A stretch of DNA of 64,000 nucleotides from Marinomonas piezotolerans (GTDB lineage: Bacteria; Pseudomonadota; Gammaproteobacteria; Pseudomonadales; Marinomonadaceae). The notes beneath the pieces are model-generated. The model had not been told where the DNA came from and made no database searches. It was given only the letters and a program-made list of their open reading frames with translations. A program made the position numbers and the translations under genes. This document shows, one piece after another, positions 37,471-48,154 of the stretch (within the stretch, counting starts at the first letter, position 1; each line of letters starts with the position of its first letter). The stretch spans positions 1-64,000 of the forward strand of contig NZ_QKRA01000007.1 of the NCBI RefSeq assembly GCF_003362755.1, in the 5' to 3' direction.

Positions 37471-37546
37471 GGGGCCTTAGCTCAGCTGGGAGAGCGGTTC
37501 GCTGGCAGCGAACAGGTCAGCGGTTCGATCCCGCTAGGCTCCACCA
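37471..37546 (+). tRNA. tRNA-Ala (anticodon GGC), copy 1
   Basis: A 76-nt gene with acceptor GGGGCCT/AGGCTCC, including the G3-U70 pair that is the alanine identity element, an encoded CCA, and anticodon loop CTGGCAG on the stem GTTCG/CGAAC, giving GGC. It is identical to copy 2. Confidence 0.97.
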
Positions 37547-37588
37547 AATACTTCTTAGTTCAAACCATATAATTGGCATATCCTATAT

Positions 37589-37664
37589 GGGGCCTTAGCT
37601 CAGCTGGGAGAGCGGTTCGCTGGCAGCGAACAGGTCAGCGGTTCGATCCCGCTAGGCTCCACCA
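37589..37664 (+). tRNA. tRNA-Ala (anticodon GGC), copy 2
   Basis: Base-for-base identical to copy 1 over 76 nt, separated from it by 42 bp of unrelated sequence. Both copies are presumably made from the promoter at 37430. No clear terminator follows. Confidence 0.97.
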
Positions 37665-37832
37665 TATCATTCAGTTCCTGAGATAACACTGTTCAATTTG
37701 CGCTAGAATTAGGCGCGTCTTTATGCACAACACTTATTTGAGTTTGTAGCTGGATTCTTATCAAGGTGCTGGTGACGCGCAATATCGGTTATTGCCGCGC
37801 GTAGAAACTGTAATAGGTCAAAGGGGGAAGAC

Positions 37833-38444
37833 ATGTATGACTTGTTTCAAACAGATGAAAATATTTCTGAGAACCTTCTACCCTATGACGGCGATGTACG
37901 TTATTTACCTATTGGGATAGAGCCCTTAATGGCGGAGCGATATGTGGATAGTTTATTCCATACTATTGCGTGGCAACATGATGAGGCAATCATGTTTGGC
38001 AAACGTATCGTAACCAAAAGAAAGGTTGCGTGGTATGCCGACCAGCCTTTTTCTTATACGTATTCAAAGACCACGAAAACCGCTTTGCCTTGGACGCCAT
38101 TGCTAAAAGAGCTAAAACAAATTGTTGAGGCCTCGACCGGAGAGCATTTTAACGCGTGCTTGTTGAATCTCTACCACGATGGCAGTGAGGGTATGGCATG
38201 GCACAGCGACGGTGAACGGGAGTTGGTCCCGAGAGCTGCCATTGCTTCTCTGAGCTTTGGTGCTGAGCGCAAATTTTCGTTTAAACATAAAACCACAAAA
38301 GAAACGTTCTCGCTAAACTTGGCCTCGGGAAGTATTTTGATCATGAGAGGGGCAACTCAGAGTTACTGGTTACATCGTTTACCGCCCACCAAAAAAGTGT
38401 CTGCTCCTCGTATTAATCTTACATTTAGGTCCATGCGAACATGA
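37833..38444 (+). CDS. AlkB-type 2-oxoglutarate/Fe(II) dioxygenase
   Basis: A 203-residue DNA/RNA-repair-type dioxygenase, closer in length and motif to ALKBH2/3 than to E. coli AlkB. The iron ligands are in MAWHSDGE (HxD) and SYWLHRLPPT (His), and the 2-oxoglutarate site is in PRINLTFR. LLNLYHDGSEGMAWH is typical. It removes alkyl groups such as 1-methyladenine from nucleic acids. No ada or alkA is near. The start is set by the family; AAAGGGGGAAG lies just before the ATG. Confidence 0.92.
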   Translation: MYDLFQTDENISENLLPYDGDVRYLPIGIEPLMAERYVDSLFHTIAWQHDEAIMFGKRIVTKRKVAWYADQPFSYTYSKTTKTALPWTPLLKELKQIVEASTGEHFNACLLNLYHDGSEGMAWHSDGERELVPRAAIASLSFGAERKFSFKHKTTKETFSLNLASGSILIMRGATQSYWLHRLPPTKKVSAPRINLTFRSMRT

Positions 38445-38552
38445 TTCGGCGATCCATTTAAATTTGCTCACGACAGAGTGTTTTAGGCTACGACTAGCGA
38501 TTATTTTTGTGATAGGGTACGAGCACCTTTTTATATGATTGAGTAAGGGAAA

Positions 38553-39563
38553 ATGGGTAAAGAAATTGTTTTAACAGGTATTACTACAACAGGCACTCCT
38601 CATCTTGGTAACTACGTTGGCGCTATTCGTCCAGCTATCGAGGCAAGCAACCGCTCTGACACCGATTCATTCTTTTTTCTAGCGGATTACCATGCACTCA
38701 TTAAGTGCCAGGAGCCTGAGCGAGTTAAGCAATCTCGCTTGGAGATCGCAGCGACTTGGCTAGCTTGTGGATTGGATACTGATAAAGCGACTTTTTACCG
38801 TCAATCGGATATTCCAGAAATAGCAGAATTAAATTGGCTGCTGACATGTGTGACAGCGAAGGGCTTGATGAATCGAGCCCATGCTTACAAAGCCAGTGTT
38901 GATGAAAACGTAGCGAAAGATCAGGATCCTGACTTTGGCGTGACCATGGGGCTGTTTTGTTACCCCGTACTGATGGCTGCTGATATCCTTGCATTTAATG
39001 CGCATAAAGTACCTGTGGGTAGAGACCAGATTCAACATATTGAAATGGCTCGTGATATCGCCGCTCGCTTTAATCATCTATTTGGTCATCACTTCACTTT
39101 GCCGCAAGCAGTGGTGGCGGAAGATGACAGTGCCATTCTTAAAGGGTTGGATGGTCGCAAGATGAGTAAGTCATACAATAATACTATTCCACTGTTTGAT
39201 ACCGAGAAAAAACTTAAAAAAGGCATCAATAAAATCGTTACAAACCTGCTAGAGCCAGGGGAGCCAAAAGATCCAGATGACTCAACGGTTTTTGATTTGT
39301 ACAAAGCTTTTGCGTCTGATGAGCAAACGAAAGAGATGCGCCAAAAATTTGCGGATGGCATTGCATGGGGAGAAGCCAAGAAGGAACTTTTTGAGTTGGT
39401 CAATGGTCAACTAAGTGAGCCTCGAGAAAAGTATCTTGAACTCATGTCGAACCCTGCTGAAATTGAAGCAGTACTTCAGGCTGGTGCCGAAAAGGCACGT
39501 GCTCGAGCTCGCACTATGATTTCCGAACTGCGTAACGCAGTTGGCTTGGTCGATTTCGTTTAA
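38553..39563 (+). CDS. trpS: Tryptophanyl-tRNA synthetase
   Basis: A 336-residue class I synthetase. The HIGH-like motif is [13 protein letters not shown] (residues 12-24) and the KMSKS motif is [10 protein letters not shown] (about 204). It begins [14 protein letters not shown]. The length and the [17 protein letters not shown] segment are normal. It charges tRNA-Trp in the cytoplasm. The next gene begins 13 bp after its stop. Confidence 0.96.
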   Translation: MGKEIVLTGITTTGTPHLGNYVGAIRPAIEASNRSDTDSFFFLADYHALIKCQEPERVKQSRLEIAATWLACGLDTDKATFYRQSDIPEIAELNWLLTCVTAKGLMNRAHAYKASVDENVAKDQDPDFGVTMGLFCYPVLMAADILAFNAHKVPVGRDQIQHIEMARDIAARFNHLFGHHFTLPQAVVAEDDSAILKGLDGRKMSKSYNNTIPLFDTEKKLKKGINKIVTNLLEPGEPKDPDDSTVFDLYKAFASDEQTKEMRQKFADGIAWGEAKKELFELVNGQLSEPREKYLELMSNPAEIEAVLQAGAEKARARARTMISELRNAVGLVDFV

Positions 39564-39576
39564 TTGGAGAAATGAA

Positions 39577-40434
39577 TTGAAAACATCTGTATATGCCTTA
39601 ATTATGGCGTTTGTATTAGCGATTGGTATGGGTGGCTTTGCCACAAATGCAGAAGCTAAGCGTCTTGGTGGAAGTAAGAGCTTTGGTAAAAGCTTTTCTA
39701 TAAACAAATCACCAACGAAATCTGCGACCTCTGGTACAGCGGCAAACAGCTCTACGACGAAAAAGTCTGGTGGCTTATTGGGAGGTTTAGGTGGTGGTTT
39801 GCTAGGAGGTTTATTGGCTGGCGGATTGTTCGCTGCGTTATTAGGCAGCGGAGCATTTGACGGTATTTCATTTGGAGACATACTGCTATTTGCAGTCATT
39901 GGTTTCCTAATCTACAAACTGTTCTTTGCGAATCGACGCCGTGCGGCGAGTCCAGCAGGCGACAACGGTATGTTCCGTGAAATGCCAAGCTCTACTCGTG
40001 ACAGCGTTCAGCCTTCACCCATGTCTGGTGTGTCAGGGTTTGCAAGTCAGCCAGAGATTCAGTTACCACCTGGGTTTAACGAGCAAGCTTTTATTGCCGA
40101 AGCGAAAAACCATTATGTTACTTTGCAAAAAGCTTGGGACGACAATAACTTTGACGAAATTAGTGACTACTTTAGCTCAGATCTTTGTGCTATGTTGCAG
40201 ACAGAACGCGCGAAATATGGAGCAGATAAGCCTCGTACCGAAGTTGTTTCTTTAATGGTTGACTTGGTGAGGGGTGAATACATAGGGTCTGTTGCATCTA
40301 TTTCACTGCGATTTAGCGGCTGGATTAAAGAAGGCTCTGAAACAACAGAAACCAATGAAGTGTGGCACTTAGAGAAAGATGTATCTGATGCTCGTGGGAA
40401 TTGGACTGTAGTTGGTATACAGCAAGACAACTAA
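39577..40434 (+). CDS. Tim44-like domain membrane protein
   Basis: About 285 residues. A signal-anchor (residues about 1-25, VYALIMAFVLAIGMGGFAT) is followed by a serine/threonine/lysine-rich linker, a strongly glycine-rich membrane-active block (GGLGGGLLGGLLAGGL, about 64-80), a second transmembrane segment (GDILLFAVIGFLIYKLFF), and a C-terminal Tim44-like domain (about 165-285, ending EVWHLEKDVSDARGNWTVVG). In bacteria its role is unknown; the domain is related to the mitochondrial import motor subunit. The start is probably the TTG at 39577, with GGAG nine bases before; no ATG fits. Confidence 0.82.
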   Translation: MKTSVYALIMAFVLAIGMGGFATNAEAKRLGGSKSFGKSFSINKSPTKSATSGTAANSSTTKKSGGLLGGLGGGLLGGLLAGGLFAALLGSGAFDGISFGDILLFAVIGFLIYKLFFANRRRAASPAGDNGMFREMPSSTRDSVQPSPMSGVSGFASQPEIQLPPGFNEQAFIAEAKNHYVTLQKAWDDNNFDEISDYFSSDLCAMLQTERAKYGADKPRTEVVSLMVDLVRGEYIGSVASISLRFSGWIKEGSETTETNEVWHLEKDVSDARGNWTVVGIQQDN

Positions 40435-40539
40435 TTGTTACGTAATTTTTCACGCCATTACGCCGTGATTGGGCTATTATAAAAACCTTATCGCGGCGTA
40501 TTTGCGCGCATCACCGGATTGATTAAAGGTGTCAAGGCC

Positions 40540-41049
40540 ATGTCTGAATTAGCGACGATCAAAGAAGCAGGAAAGTTACCTGTAGAGAGTAAAAAAGGTG
40601 AGTTACTGCAATACCTTACGTTTAAGCTCCTAGACGAGACGTATGGTATTAATGTAATGCAGATTAAGGAAGTGTTGCGTTACAGTGAGATCGCACCAGT
40701 ACCTGGGGCTCAGTCTTATGTACTTGGTATCGTGAATCTACGTGGTAACGTGGTGACGGTTATCGATACGCGTGTGCGTTTCAGTTTGCCAGAGTGCACG
40801 ATTAGTGACGATACGCGAATTATAATCATCGAGCACGACGGTGAGCAGATTGGTATGCTTGTTGATGCGGTTAAAGAAGTATTTTACCTATATCAGGGTG
40901 AGATAGAGCAGTCTCCAAGTGTCGGTAATGATGAGGCGTTGATGTTTATTCAAGGCGTCTACCAAAAAGAAGAAGAGCTTGTGATTTTGTTAGATCTAAA
41001 TCGTATGTTTGACGTGGATAATGCGCAACTCTCAATTGGCATGATGTAG
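40540..41049 (+). CDS. cheW: CheW-like chemotaxis coupling protein
   Basis: A 169-residue protein with one CheW domain (about 25-160): LLQYLTFKLLDETYGINVMQ, then VLGIVNLRGNVVTVIDTRVR and IGMLVDAVKEVF. CheW links chemoreceptors to CheA. The ATG at 40540 is used; an upstream start at 40519 is less likely. It is a single gene outside a chemotaxis operon, and a terminator follows. Confidence 0.93.
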   Translation: MSELATIKEAGKLPVESKKGELLQYLTFKLLDETYGINVMQIKEVLRYSEIAPVPGAQSYVLGIVNLRGNVVTVIDTRVRFSLPECTISDDTRIIIIEHDGEQIGMLVDAVKEVFYLYQGEIEQSPSVGNDEALMFIQGVYQKEEELVILLDLNRMFDVDNAQLSIGMM

Positions 41050-41071
41050 ACACATTACCGCTCATAGTAAT

Positions 41072-41104
41072 TAAAAAAAGCAGCTTTAAGCTGCTTTTTT
41101 TAAT
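41072..41104. terminator. Terminator between cheW and gsk
   Basis: AAAAAAGCAGCTT pairs with AAGCTGCTTTTTT. The A and T tracts on both sides make it suitable for the two convergent genes. Confidence 0.88.
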
Positions 41105-41132
41105 TACAAAGTCTGACGTTGCTCTTGCCTAG

Positions 41133-42431
41133 CTAGCGGTCCCAATATGATTCTTCAAGACTGTCTTCACGCTCTGGCAATCCTTTGGATAGTCTTGGTG
41201 AGTTTTGGCTGAGTATTTCGTAGCTTACACGGTTCGCATATTTACATATTTGAGCGAATGAAGAATACGCTAAATAGCGCTCGTGATGTTTACTGCTATT
41301 TGGTACTTCTATTCTATGGAAATGATTTGCAGCAATATCGTGTAGTAATGCAGATAATGCGCCATCTCCGGCGCCATTAGTATTGCGGATTTTTTCAGGC
41401 CCGCCCATGTACGGATCAATGTGTGAGAAAACTTTGACGGGTGTCTGGCAGTCTTTTTTACGTTTAGGGCGTGAGAATTCCCATTGATTAAAGTCTGCGA
41501 TTGCTCCAGATTTTATCGGGTGAGTGGTCTCTCGCCTCGAGAGACTTTCGGTATAGCCACATAAATATAGCCCTTCTGGTCCGGCCGTCAACAACACCAT
41601 ATCCACCCAATCTAAGGCTTTTTCTGCTGCCAATAACGGATTATCGTGGCCCGTCAAAGCACTTGCCTCCTCTTCATTCATCGCTAATACAGATACATGG
41701 CGTTTGATGATATCTGTGATTTCTTCGCGATACTCTTCAACTAAGTGTCGAGTGCCGAGCGTGAGAATTACGGGAACGTTGTGTTTGCTTGCGTAATCTA
41801 AGCATTTTAATAGTGAACTTTTGATTGGCTTGTCCGCGTGACGCAGAGGATATGCACAGGTTACAAATGCCGCGGAATTAGCAATGATTTCTTCACTTAT
41901 TGATTCTGGGGTTAATTCATCCATTTCCCCAGGAGCAATTGCAAATGTTCGTTCGCCGTCTTCTGTTATTAAGGTTATCCCACGACCAATATCACCTGGT
42001 ACGGCTTGAAGGTGGTTCATATCCACCTTGCTACTAGTGTGACAAATGTAATGGTATTCAGGTGATCCTAATTGGATCGACTGTGACATGACCCCCAGTA
42101 ATACGGATTTATCATCGGCAAGAACTGAATAGTTATGTAATGTATTACCGATTGTTCCGCCAGCAAAATGATCTGAGATACGATTATGGTTTACGAGCTC
42201 TTCGTAGATCGCAGTTGCTACTTCGCTATTGACTAGGTTTGAAAGGCCTTTTCGGATACCATATCGTTCAAGAAAATTTCCGTCGACCTCCGCAATGACA
42301 TCGACAATTGTTTCGTCGAGCCCAGCAATGTATGTATCAGCTTTGGGTTGTACCTCTAACCTAGGCAAAGAGGTTTTATCAACTGCGACAGGGAAATAGT
42401 GTCTGAGTTTACGGCGACCGGGGAATTTCAT
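41133..42431 (-). CDS. gsk: Inosine-guanosine kinase
   Basis: A 432-residue PfkB-family kinase that phosphorylates inosine and guanosine in purine salvage. The C-terminal PfkB signature is NTNGAGDGALSALLHDI, with the catalytic Asp in GAGD; the N-terminal sugar-binding region is HFAGGTIGNTLHNYSVLADD. The length is that of E. coli Gsk and much above common ribokinases. GGAAG lies about eight bases before the ATG. Confidence 0.92.
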   Translation of the reverse strand: MKFPGRRKLRHYFPVAVDKTSLPRLEVQPKADTYIAGLDETIVDVIAEVDGNFLERYGIRKGLSNLVNSEVATAIYEELVNHNRISDHFAGGTIGNTLHNYSVLADDKSVLLGVMSQSIQLGSPEYHYICHTSSKVDMNHLQAVPGDIGRGITLITEDGERTFAIAPGEMDELTPESISEEIIANSAAFVTCAYPLRHADKPIKSSLLKCLDYASKHNVPVILTLGTRHLVEEYREEITDIIKRHVSVLAMNEEEASALTGHDNPLLAAEKALDWVDMVLLTAGPEGLYLCGYTESLSRRETTHPIKSGAIADFNQWEFSRPKRKKDCQTPVKVFSHIDPYMGGPEKIRNTNGAGDGALSALLHDIAANHFHRIEVPNSSKHHERYLAYSSFAQICKYANRVSYEILSQNSPRLSKGLPEREDSLEESYWDR

Positions 42432-42501
42432 GATTCATCTTCCAACTATGCTTTTGCGTATTTTAGCAAAAGGCTGACCAAACGGGCAGGAAATATACAT
42501 C

Positions 42502-43254
42502 ATGAATGATGATGCATTACAGCGCTATAGTCGACAAATGCTGCTCCCCAATTATGACGTTGATGGACAGTTGAATTTAGCCAAAAAATCTGTAGTGATG
42601 ATTGGTGCAGGGGGGTTGGGAAATATTTGTGCCGCTTATCTGAGTGGCGCGGGGGTTGGCCATTTAACGATCATTGATGATGACGATTTGGAATTATCGA
42701 ACCTACCGCGGCAAGTGATGTACACAGAAGCGGACATAGGCGAATCTAAAGTAATGGCACTTAAATCTGCTTTGCAATGCCGTAACCAAGAGACACTTAT
42801 TTCTGCGGTATCAGAGCGTATAAATAATGATAATATGAGCGACCTATTGAGGGGAGCCGATGTAATCATTGACTGCTGTGATAATTTTGCGACGCGACAG
42901 CGTGTCCACCGTTGGGCGCAGTCTAATCAAGTTGCACTAGTAAGCGGTGCGGCAATTCGTTGGGAAGGGCAGCAAATAAATTTTAGATATGATCAAAATG
43001 TGACTCCGTGTTACGAGTGTTTGTATCCCGACTTATCAGATCAACAAATGAGTTGTAATGTTAGTGGTGTGATGGGACCTGTAGTAGGCGTCATCGGTGT
43101 ACAGCAAGCCTTGGAAGCCATAAAGATTCTGGCAGGTAAAGGTGAGGCTGCGCACGGCATCCTTCGTTTATTTGATGGTCTAACTGGGGATTGGCGTACG
43201 ATGCGCCTTTCCACTGACCTCGAATGTCCTATCTGTCAGGTTGAAAACCAATAG
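42502..43254 (+). CDS. MoeB/ThiF-family adenylyltransferase
   Basis: A 250-residue E1-like enzyme that adenylates the C-terminal glycine of a sulfur-carrier protein (MoaD or ThiS). The nucleotide-binding loop is VVMIGAGGLGNICAAYLSGA, the Arg finger region is SNLPRQVMYTEADIG, and zinc cysteines are in CYECLYP and CPICQVE near the end. MoeB and ThiF cannot be separated here; the gene is isolated and carries no rhodanese domain. It starts 70 bp from the divergent gsk. Confidence 0.88.
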   Translation: MNDDALQRYSRQMLLPNYDVDGQLNLAKKSVVMIGAGGLGNICAAYLSGAGVGHLTIIDDDDLELSNLPRQVMYTEADIGESKVMALKSALQCRNQETLISAVSERINNDNMSDLLRGADVIIDCCDNFATRQRVHRWAQSNQVALVSGAAIRWEGQQINFRYDQNVTPCYECLYPDLSDQQMSCNVSGVMGPVVGVIGVQQALEAIKILAGKGEAAHGILRLFDGLTGDWRTMRLSTDLECPICQVENQ

Positions 43255-43364
43255 TTTACCCCTATCTTGTTTATTAAATTAATTCGATGTCTATTTACGA
43301 ATGATTTCTTTATTCTTATGCCAATTACATAGCCGAGAGTTTTTTCGGCAGACACTTACTTTAA

Positions 43365-44330
<966 letters not shown>

Positions 44331-44349
44331 ATTTTTCATCTTGATTAGC

Positions 44350-44383
44350 AAAAAAAGCCGATTCTTTTGAATCGGCTTTTTAG
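44350..44383. terminator. Terminator between trxB and ppa
   Basis: GCCGATTC pairs with GAATCGGC around a TTTT loop, with A residues before and T residues after, so it can serve both convergent genes. Confidence 0.9.
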
Positions 44384-44401
44384 TTTATATCGCAGTATTA
44401 T

Positions 44402-44932
44402 TTACTGAGCGTTGTAAGCTTCTACGCCTTCGACAAGTGCTTTGCGTGCTTCATCAGCACTTGCCCAACCTTCTACTTTCACCCACTTACCTTTTTCAAG
44501 CTTCTTGTAGTTTTCAAAGAAGTGCTCGATTTGGTCGCGGAGTAATTGTGGGATATCGTTCACGTCTTGGATGTGAGCGTATTCTTTGCTTAGTTTCTCG
44601 TGAGGTACAGCAACAAGTTTCGCATCCATTCCTGCTTCGTCGGACATATTTAAAACGCCAACAGGGCGGCAACGAATGACAGAGCCAGCTACCACAGGGT
44701 AAGGTGTGATTACTAACACATCTACTGGGTCACCGTCGTCTGCTAGGGTATTGTTTACATAGCCGTAGTTAGCGGGGTAAAACATTGGTGCTGTCATGAA
44801 ACGGTCAACAATCAGCGCATCCAGATCCTTGTCTACTTCGTACTTAACTGGGTTAGCTTGCGCTGGGATCTCGATGATTACGTTTATATCATTAGGGACA
44901 TCACGGCCCGCTGGGATTTGTTTGAAGCTCAT
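44402..44932 (-). CDS. ppa: Inorganic pyrophosphatase
   Basis: A 176-residue family I soluble pyrophosphatase. The active-site segment [13 protein letters not shown] carries the metal-binding aspartates, flanked by [14 protein letters not shown] and by [19 protein letters not shown]. It pulls biosynthetic reactions forward by hydrolysing PPi. It is divergent from ihfB with about 200 bp between them. Confidence 0.97.
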   Translation of the reverse strand: MSFKQIPAGRDVPNDINVIIEIPAQANPVKYEVDKDLDALIVDRFMTAPMFYPANYGYVNNTLADDGDPVDVLVITPYPVVAGSVIRCRPVGVLNMSDEAGMDAKLVAVPHEKLSKEYAHIQDVNDIPQLLRDQIEHFFENYKKLEKGKWVKVEGWASADEARKALVEGVEAYNAQ

Positions 44933-45140
44933 TATTTAATTCCACTTGTGTTAAGTAATGGCGCCAATTATAGAAGCTCAATAAAATGGATGCTAGTCAT
45001 CCTAAAGTCTTACGGAAAATAATCGCTATATTATGCAAAAAAAGCTATAGTTTTTACTGCAATTGTTCGTTAAGTTGTTGCTTTCTTTCTAAATTTAGCT
45101 AGTCTTAATATGTGATCAAAATATAGTCGAGAGGACAGTG

Positions 45141-45443
45141 ATGACGAAATCTGAGCTGATTGAAACGCTGATTGACCAGCAGTCACATCTGCCAGTGAAA
45201 GATGTTGAGCTTGCAGTCAAAGCAATGCTTGAGCATATGTCAGAAGCGCTAGCCAATGGTGAGCGTATTGAAATACGTGGCTTTGGTAGTTTCTCTCTCC
45301 ATTATCGTGCCCCGCGTGTTGGTCGTAATCCAAAAACTGGTGAGTCTGTTGAGCTTGGCTCAAAGTACGTACCGCATTTCAAGCCTGGTAAAGAGCTGCG
45401 TGAATTGGTAAATACTGATTCAGTGGAGCGAGAGTTAAATTAA
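45141..45443 (+). CDS. ihfB: Integration host factor subunit beta
   Basis: A 100-residue HU/IHF-family DNA-bending protein. It begins [20 protein letters not shown] and has the DNA-binding arm [20 protein letters not shown]. The ATG at 45141 is preceded by GAGAGGAC. In relatives it follows rpsA; here it follows the divergent ppa instead. The lapA-lapB-pyrF run comes next, which is the usual downstream order. Confidence 0.96.
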   Translation: MTKSELIETLIDQQSHLPVKDVELAVKAMLEHMSEALANGERIEIRGFGSFSLHYRAPRVGRNPKTGESVELGSKYVPHFKPGKELRELVNTDSVERELN

Positions 45444-45508
45444 TTTTTTATCGAAATTATGGTGAGTCGTGGGCATAATGCCTATAACGACTTGCTGGTG
45501 GGTGTCTT

Positions 45509-45829
45509 ATGCTTAAATGGCTAAAGCGAGCTTTACTGATTTTTGTTTTAGCTCTGTTCTTGTTTATCGCGATCTTTTTCGCTATCCGTAATGGACAGCC
45601 AGTGTCGATCGACCTTGTATTGTGGCAGGGGCCAGAGCTAAGTGTCGCGCTGTATATGATCATTTCTCTAGCATTAGGGATTCTGATAGCCGTTGGGTTA
45701 TCGAGTGTTTTGTTGTTTCGATTGGAGCAGCAAGCTCGTCGTCTTCGTAAGAAAATGGCAAAACAACAGGCCGAACTTGATTCTTTACGTAAAGCTTCTC
45801 TGTCTACAGAACTGACGGAGCGGGAGTAG
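45509..45829 (+). CDS. lapA: LapA, lipopolysaccharide assembly protein A (DUF1049)
   Basis: A 106-residue inner-membrane protein. Two transmembrane segments (about 6-28 and 43-66) are separated by AIRNGQPVSIDLVLWQGPEL, the DUF1049 signature, followed by a basic coiled coil (EQQARRLRKKMAKQQAELD). It works with LapB on LpxC turnover and lipopolysaccharide assembly. It starts 65 bp after ihfB and ends 4 bp before lapB. Confidence 0.92.
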   Translation: MLKWLKRALLIFVLALFLFIAIFFAIRNGQPVSIDLVLWQGPELSVALYMIISLALGILIAVGLSSVLLFRLEQQARRLRKKMAKQQAELDSLRKASLSTELTERE

Positions 45830-45833
45830 TCCC

Positions 45834-47006
45834 GTGACCGAATGGGCATTATTTGTCGTACTTTTTTTAGCGCTTTTTACCGGCTGGCTTCTTGGTAGCA
45901 GGCGTCTAACAAAGTCTAACAAAGAAGAATTAAAGCAAGTTCCCAATGATTACTTTCGCGGCTTAAACCACCTTCTTAAAGGGCAACAATCTGAAGCGAT
46001 CGATGCCTTTGTGGATTCTTTAGAAGTTAACTCTGAAACTTTTGATATTCATTTGACACTAGGAAATCTTTTCCGCAAAAAGGGTGAGATTCAAAAGGCG
46101 ATCAATATCCATCAGAGTCTTCTTGCTCGCCCCGATTTGAGCTCCCGCGATACTCGTCTTGTTCAGTTAGAGCTGGCTAGTGACTTTATGTCTGCCGGAT
46201 TACTGGATCGTGCTGAAAGACTTTTGCTTAATATTGCATCCCGGAAGACAGAATTTCAGAGAGAAATACTCGCTTTGCTAGTAGATCTATATGAGTTTGA
46301 GCAGAGTTGGGACAAGGCGATAAAAATTTCAGAGCAACTTCAAGCGGAGTACCCTGCTAAAAAGCAAGCGCAGCGTTTAGCACATTTTCACTGTGAGATG
46401 GCAGAATCAGCTGTCAAAAACGAACAGTGGAACGTCGCCTTTAAAGAGTATAAGGCCGCCATCGATGCTGATCTTGACTGTGTTCGTGCTAGCATTGGTT
46501 TGGCTGATGTTTATATGTATCAGCGTCGATTTCGTGATGCGATTAAAGAGCTAAAAGCCGTAGCGGATCAAGATCATGAATTTGTTCCTGTTATTGTTCC
46601 TATGCTCAAACAATGTTACCTCAAGGTATGGGGTGGTGCTGGCTACATAAAATTTCTACAGGAACAATTAAAAAAATATCCGTCAGCAAGTTTAATTCGA
46701 GCGTTGACTGAACATTACGCCGAAAATGACAAAGAGTTTGCTGAACAGTTTATAATTAGCCAACTCAGAGCACACCCTACGATTAAAGGTTTTCAGGAAC
46801 TGATAGACATTCAACGAGCGGATTCAAGTGGGCCTGACCAAGAGAATCTGAGCGTTTTATACGAACTTATTGAACAACTCACTAATTCTAAGCCCAAGTA
46901 TCGCTGTCGTCAGTGTGGTTTTGCAGGGCATCAGCTGCATTGGCAGTGCCCCAGTTGTAAAAGTTGGGGCAGTGTTAAACCAATACATGGTTTAGAAGGT
47001 GAGTGA
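45834..47006 (+). CDS. lapB: LapB (YciM), lipopolysaccharide assembly TPR protein
   Basis: A 390-residue membrane-anchored protein that adapts LpxC to FtsH proteolysis and so tunes lipopolysaccharide synthesis. It has an N-terminal transmembrane segment (WALFVVLFLALFTGWLLGS), a long stretch of TPR repeats (about 35-340), and a C-terminal rubredoxin-like zinc knuckle with two C-x2-C pairs (CRQCG and CPSCKSWG). The start is GTG with GGGAG before it. Lies in the conserved lapA-lapB-pyrF order. Confidence 0.95.
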   Translation: MTEWALFVVLFLALFTGWLLGSRRLTKSNKEELKQVPNDYFRGLNHLLKGQQSEAIDAFVDSLEVNSETFDIHLTLGNLFRKKGEIQKAINIHQSLLARPDLSSRDTRLVQLELASDFMSAGLLDRAERLLLNIASRKTEFQREILALLVDLYEFEQSWDKAIKISEQLQAEYPAKKQAQRLAHFHCEMAESAVKNEQWNVAFKEYKAAIDADLDCVRASIGLADVYMYQRRFRDAIKELKAVADQDHEFVPVIVPMLKQCYLKVWGGAGYIKFLQEQLKKYPSASLIRALTEHYAENDKEFAEQFIISQLRAHPTIKGFQELIDIQRADSSGPDQENLSVLYELIEQLTNSKPKYRCRQCGFAGHQLHWQCPSCKSWGSVKPIHGLEGE

Positions 47007-47030
47007 TATGACTATACCAGAGGATTATAA

Positions 47031-47738
47031 ATGACCTGCCAATCTCCAATCGTCGTGGCATTGGATTATCCAACAATTGAGCAAGCTACAGCGATGGCAA
47101 AACGCTTAGACCCAGCTTTATGTCGAGTGAAAGTCGGTAAAGAATTATTCACAAAAGTGGGGCCCGCGATCTTGGATCAGCTTCACACTTTGGGTTTTGA
47201 TGTATTCTTGGATTTGAAATTTCATGATATTCCAAACACTGTCGCAGCTGCGGTATCTGTGGCGGCAAAAGAAGGAGTTTGGATGGTGAACGTTCACGCC
47301 AGTGGAGGCCGAAGAATGATGGAAGCTTCTGCTAATGCCTTAAGTGCCATTCAAGATAACAAAACCCTGTTGATTGCAGTGACGGTTTTGACGAGTATGG
47401 ACCAAAGTGACTTATTAGAGGTTGGAATCGATCTGACGCCTCAAGAGCATGTAATGCGTTTAGCAGCGTTAGCGAAACAGTCTGGTATGGATGGTGTTGT
47501 GTGCTCTGCGCAAGAGTCTTCAATGTTGGCGCAAAAGCTTGGGTCTGATTTTGTTTTGGTGACACCAGGTATTCGTCCTGTTGGGGCGGAACAGGGAGAT
47601 CAGAAACGCATAATGACACCGACAGAAGCGATGTCAGCTGGTAGTCATTATTTAGTAATGGGCCGCCCCATCACTCGGGCGCAAGACCCTATTCAGGCAC
47701 TTATGTCTGCTAATAACGAGTTAGGTGTTGTAATCTAA
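47031..47738 (+). CDS. pyrF: Orotidine-5'-phosphate decarboxylase
   Basis: A 235-residue TIM-barrel enzyme that makes UMP. The catalytic cluster is in [19 protein letters not shown] (D-x-K-x-x-D), and [19 protein letters not shown] is the C-terminal phosphate-binding segment. The length is normal. It lies 24 bp after lapB, as in many gammaproteobacteria. A terminator follows. Confidence 0.97.
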   Translation: MTCQSPIVVALDYPTIEQATAMAKRLDPALCRVKVGKELFTKVGPAILDQLHTLGFDVFLDLKFHDIPNTVAAAVSVAAKEGVWMVNVHASGGRRMMEASANALSAIQDNKTLLIAVTVLTSMDQSDLLEVGIDLTPQEHVMRLAALAKQSGMDGVVCSAQESSMLAQKLGSDFVLVTPGIRPVGAEQGDQKRIMTPTEAMSAGSHYLVMGRPITRAQDPIQALMSANNELGVVI

Positions 47739-47770
47739 TCATTGAGCTCTGGGTTGATTATGGTATCTTA

Positions 47771-47801
47771 GAAAAGCGAGCTATGAGTGCTCGCTTTTCT
47801 T
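47771..47801 (+). terminator. Intrinsic terminator after pyrF
   Basis: GAAAAGCGAG pairs with CTCGCTTTTC around a nine-base loop. The T tract forms the end of the stem. Confidence 0.8.
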
Positions 47802-47850
47802 ATGTTGGCACGACGCCATAAACCGTTTAGTTAAACAAGGAGTGTTGATT

Positions 47851-48129
47851 ATGATCGCATGGATAAAGCGTATCGCTATGTCTTTTTTATGTGTTTTCTC
47901 ATTTTCTGTATACAGTGCAGAGCCGCTAGATATTAATTTGGCAACGGCGGAGCAGCTAGCCGTCGTAATGTCTGGAGTCGGTGAATCTAAAGCGAAAGCA
48001 ATCGTTTCCTTCCGTAAAGAGCATGGTTTATTCAAGACGATAGATGATCTGGTGCAAGTGAAAGGGATTGGGGACGCATTGTTAGAGCGTAATCGTTCTC
48101 TGATTCAGGTGCGCTTGGATCAAGAGTAA
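47851..48129 (+). CDS. ComEA-like exported helix-hairpin-helix protein
   Basis: A 92-residue protein with a signal peptide (about 1-22, IKRIAMSFLCVFSFSVYSA) and one helix-hairpin-helix pair: LDINLATAEQLAVVMSGVGE and FKTIDDLVQVKGIGDALLER. This is the short gammaproteobacterial ComEA form, expected to bind DNA in the periplasm during uptake. AAGGAG precedes the ATG at 47851. It follows pyrF in several relatives. The role in transformation is inferred by family. Confidence 0.9.
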   Translation: MIAWIKRIAMSFLCVFSFSVYSAEPLDINLATAEQLAVVMSGVGESKAKAIVSFRKEHGLFKTIDDLVQVKGIGDALLERNRSLIQVRLDQE

Positions 48130-48154
48130 TTATGGCGTTAGAGCACGTTAGGGC

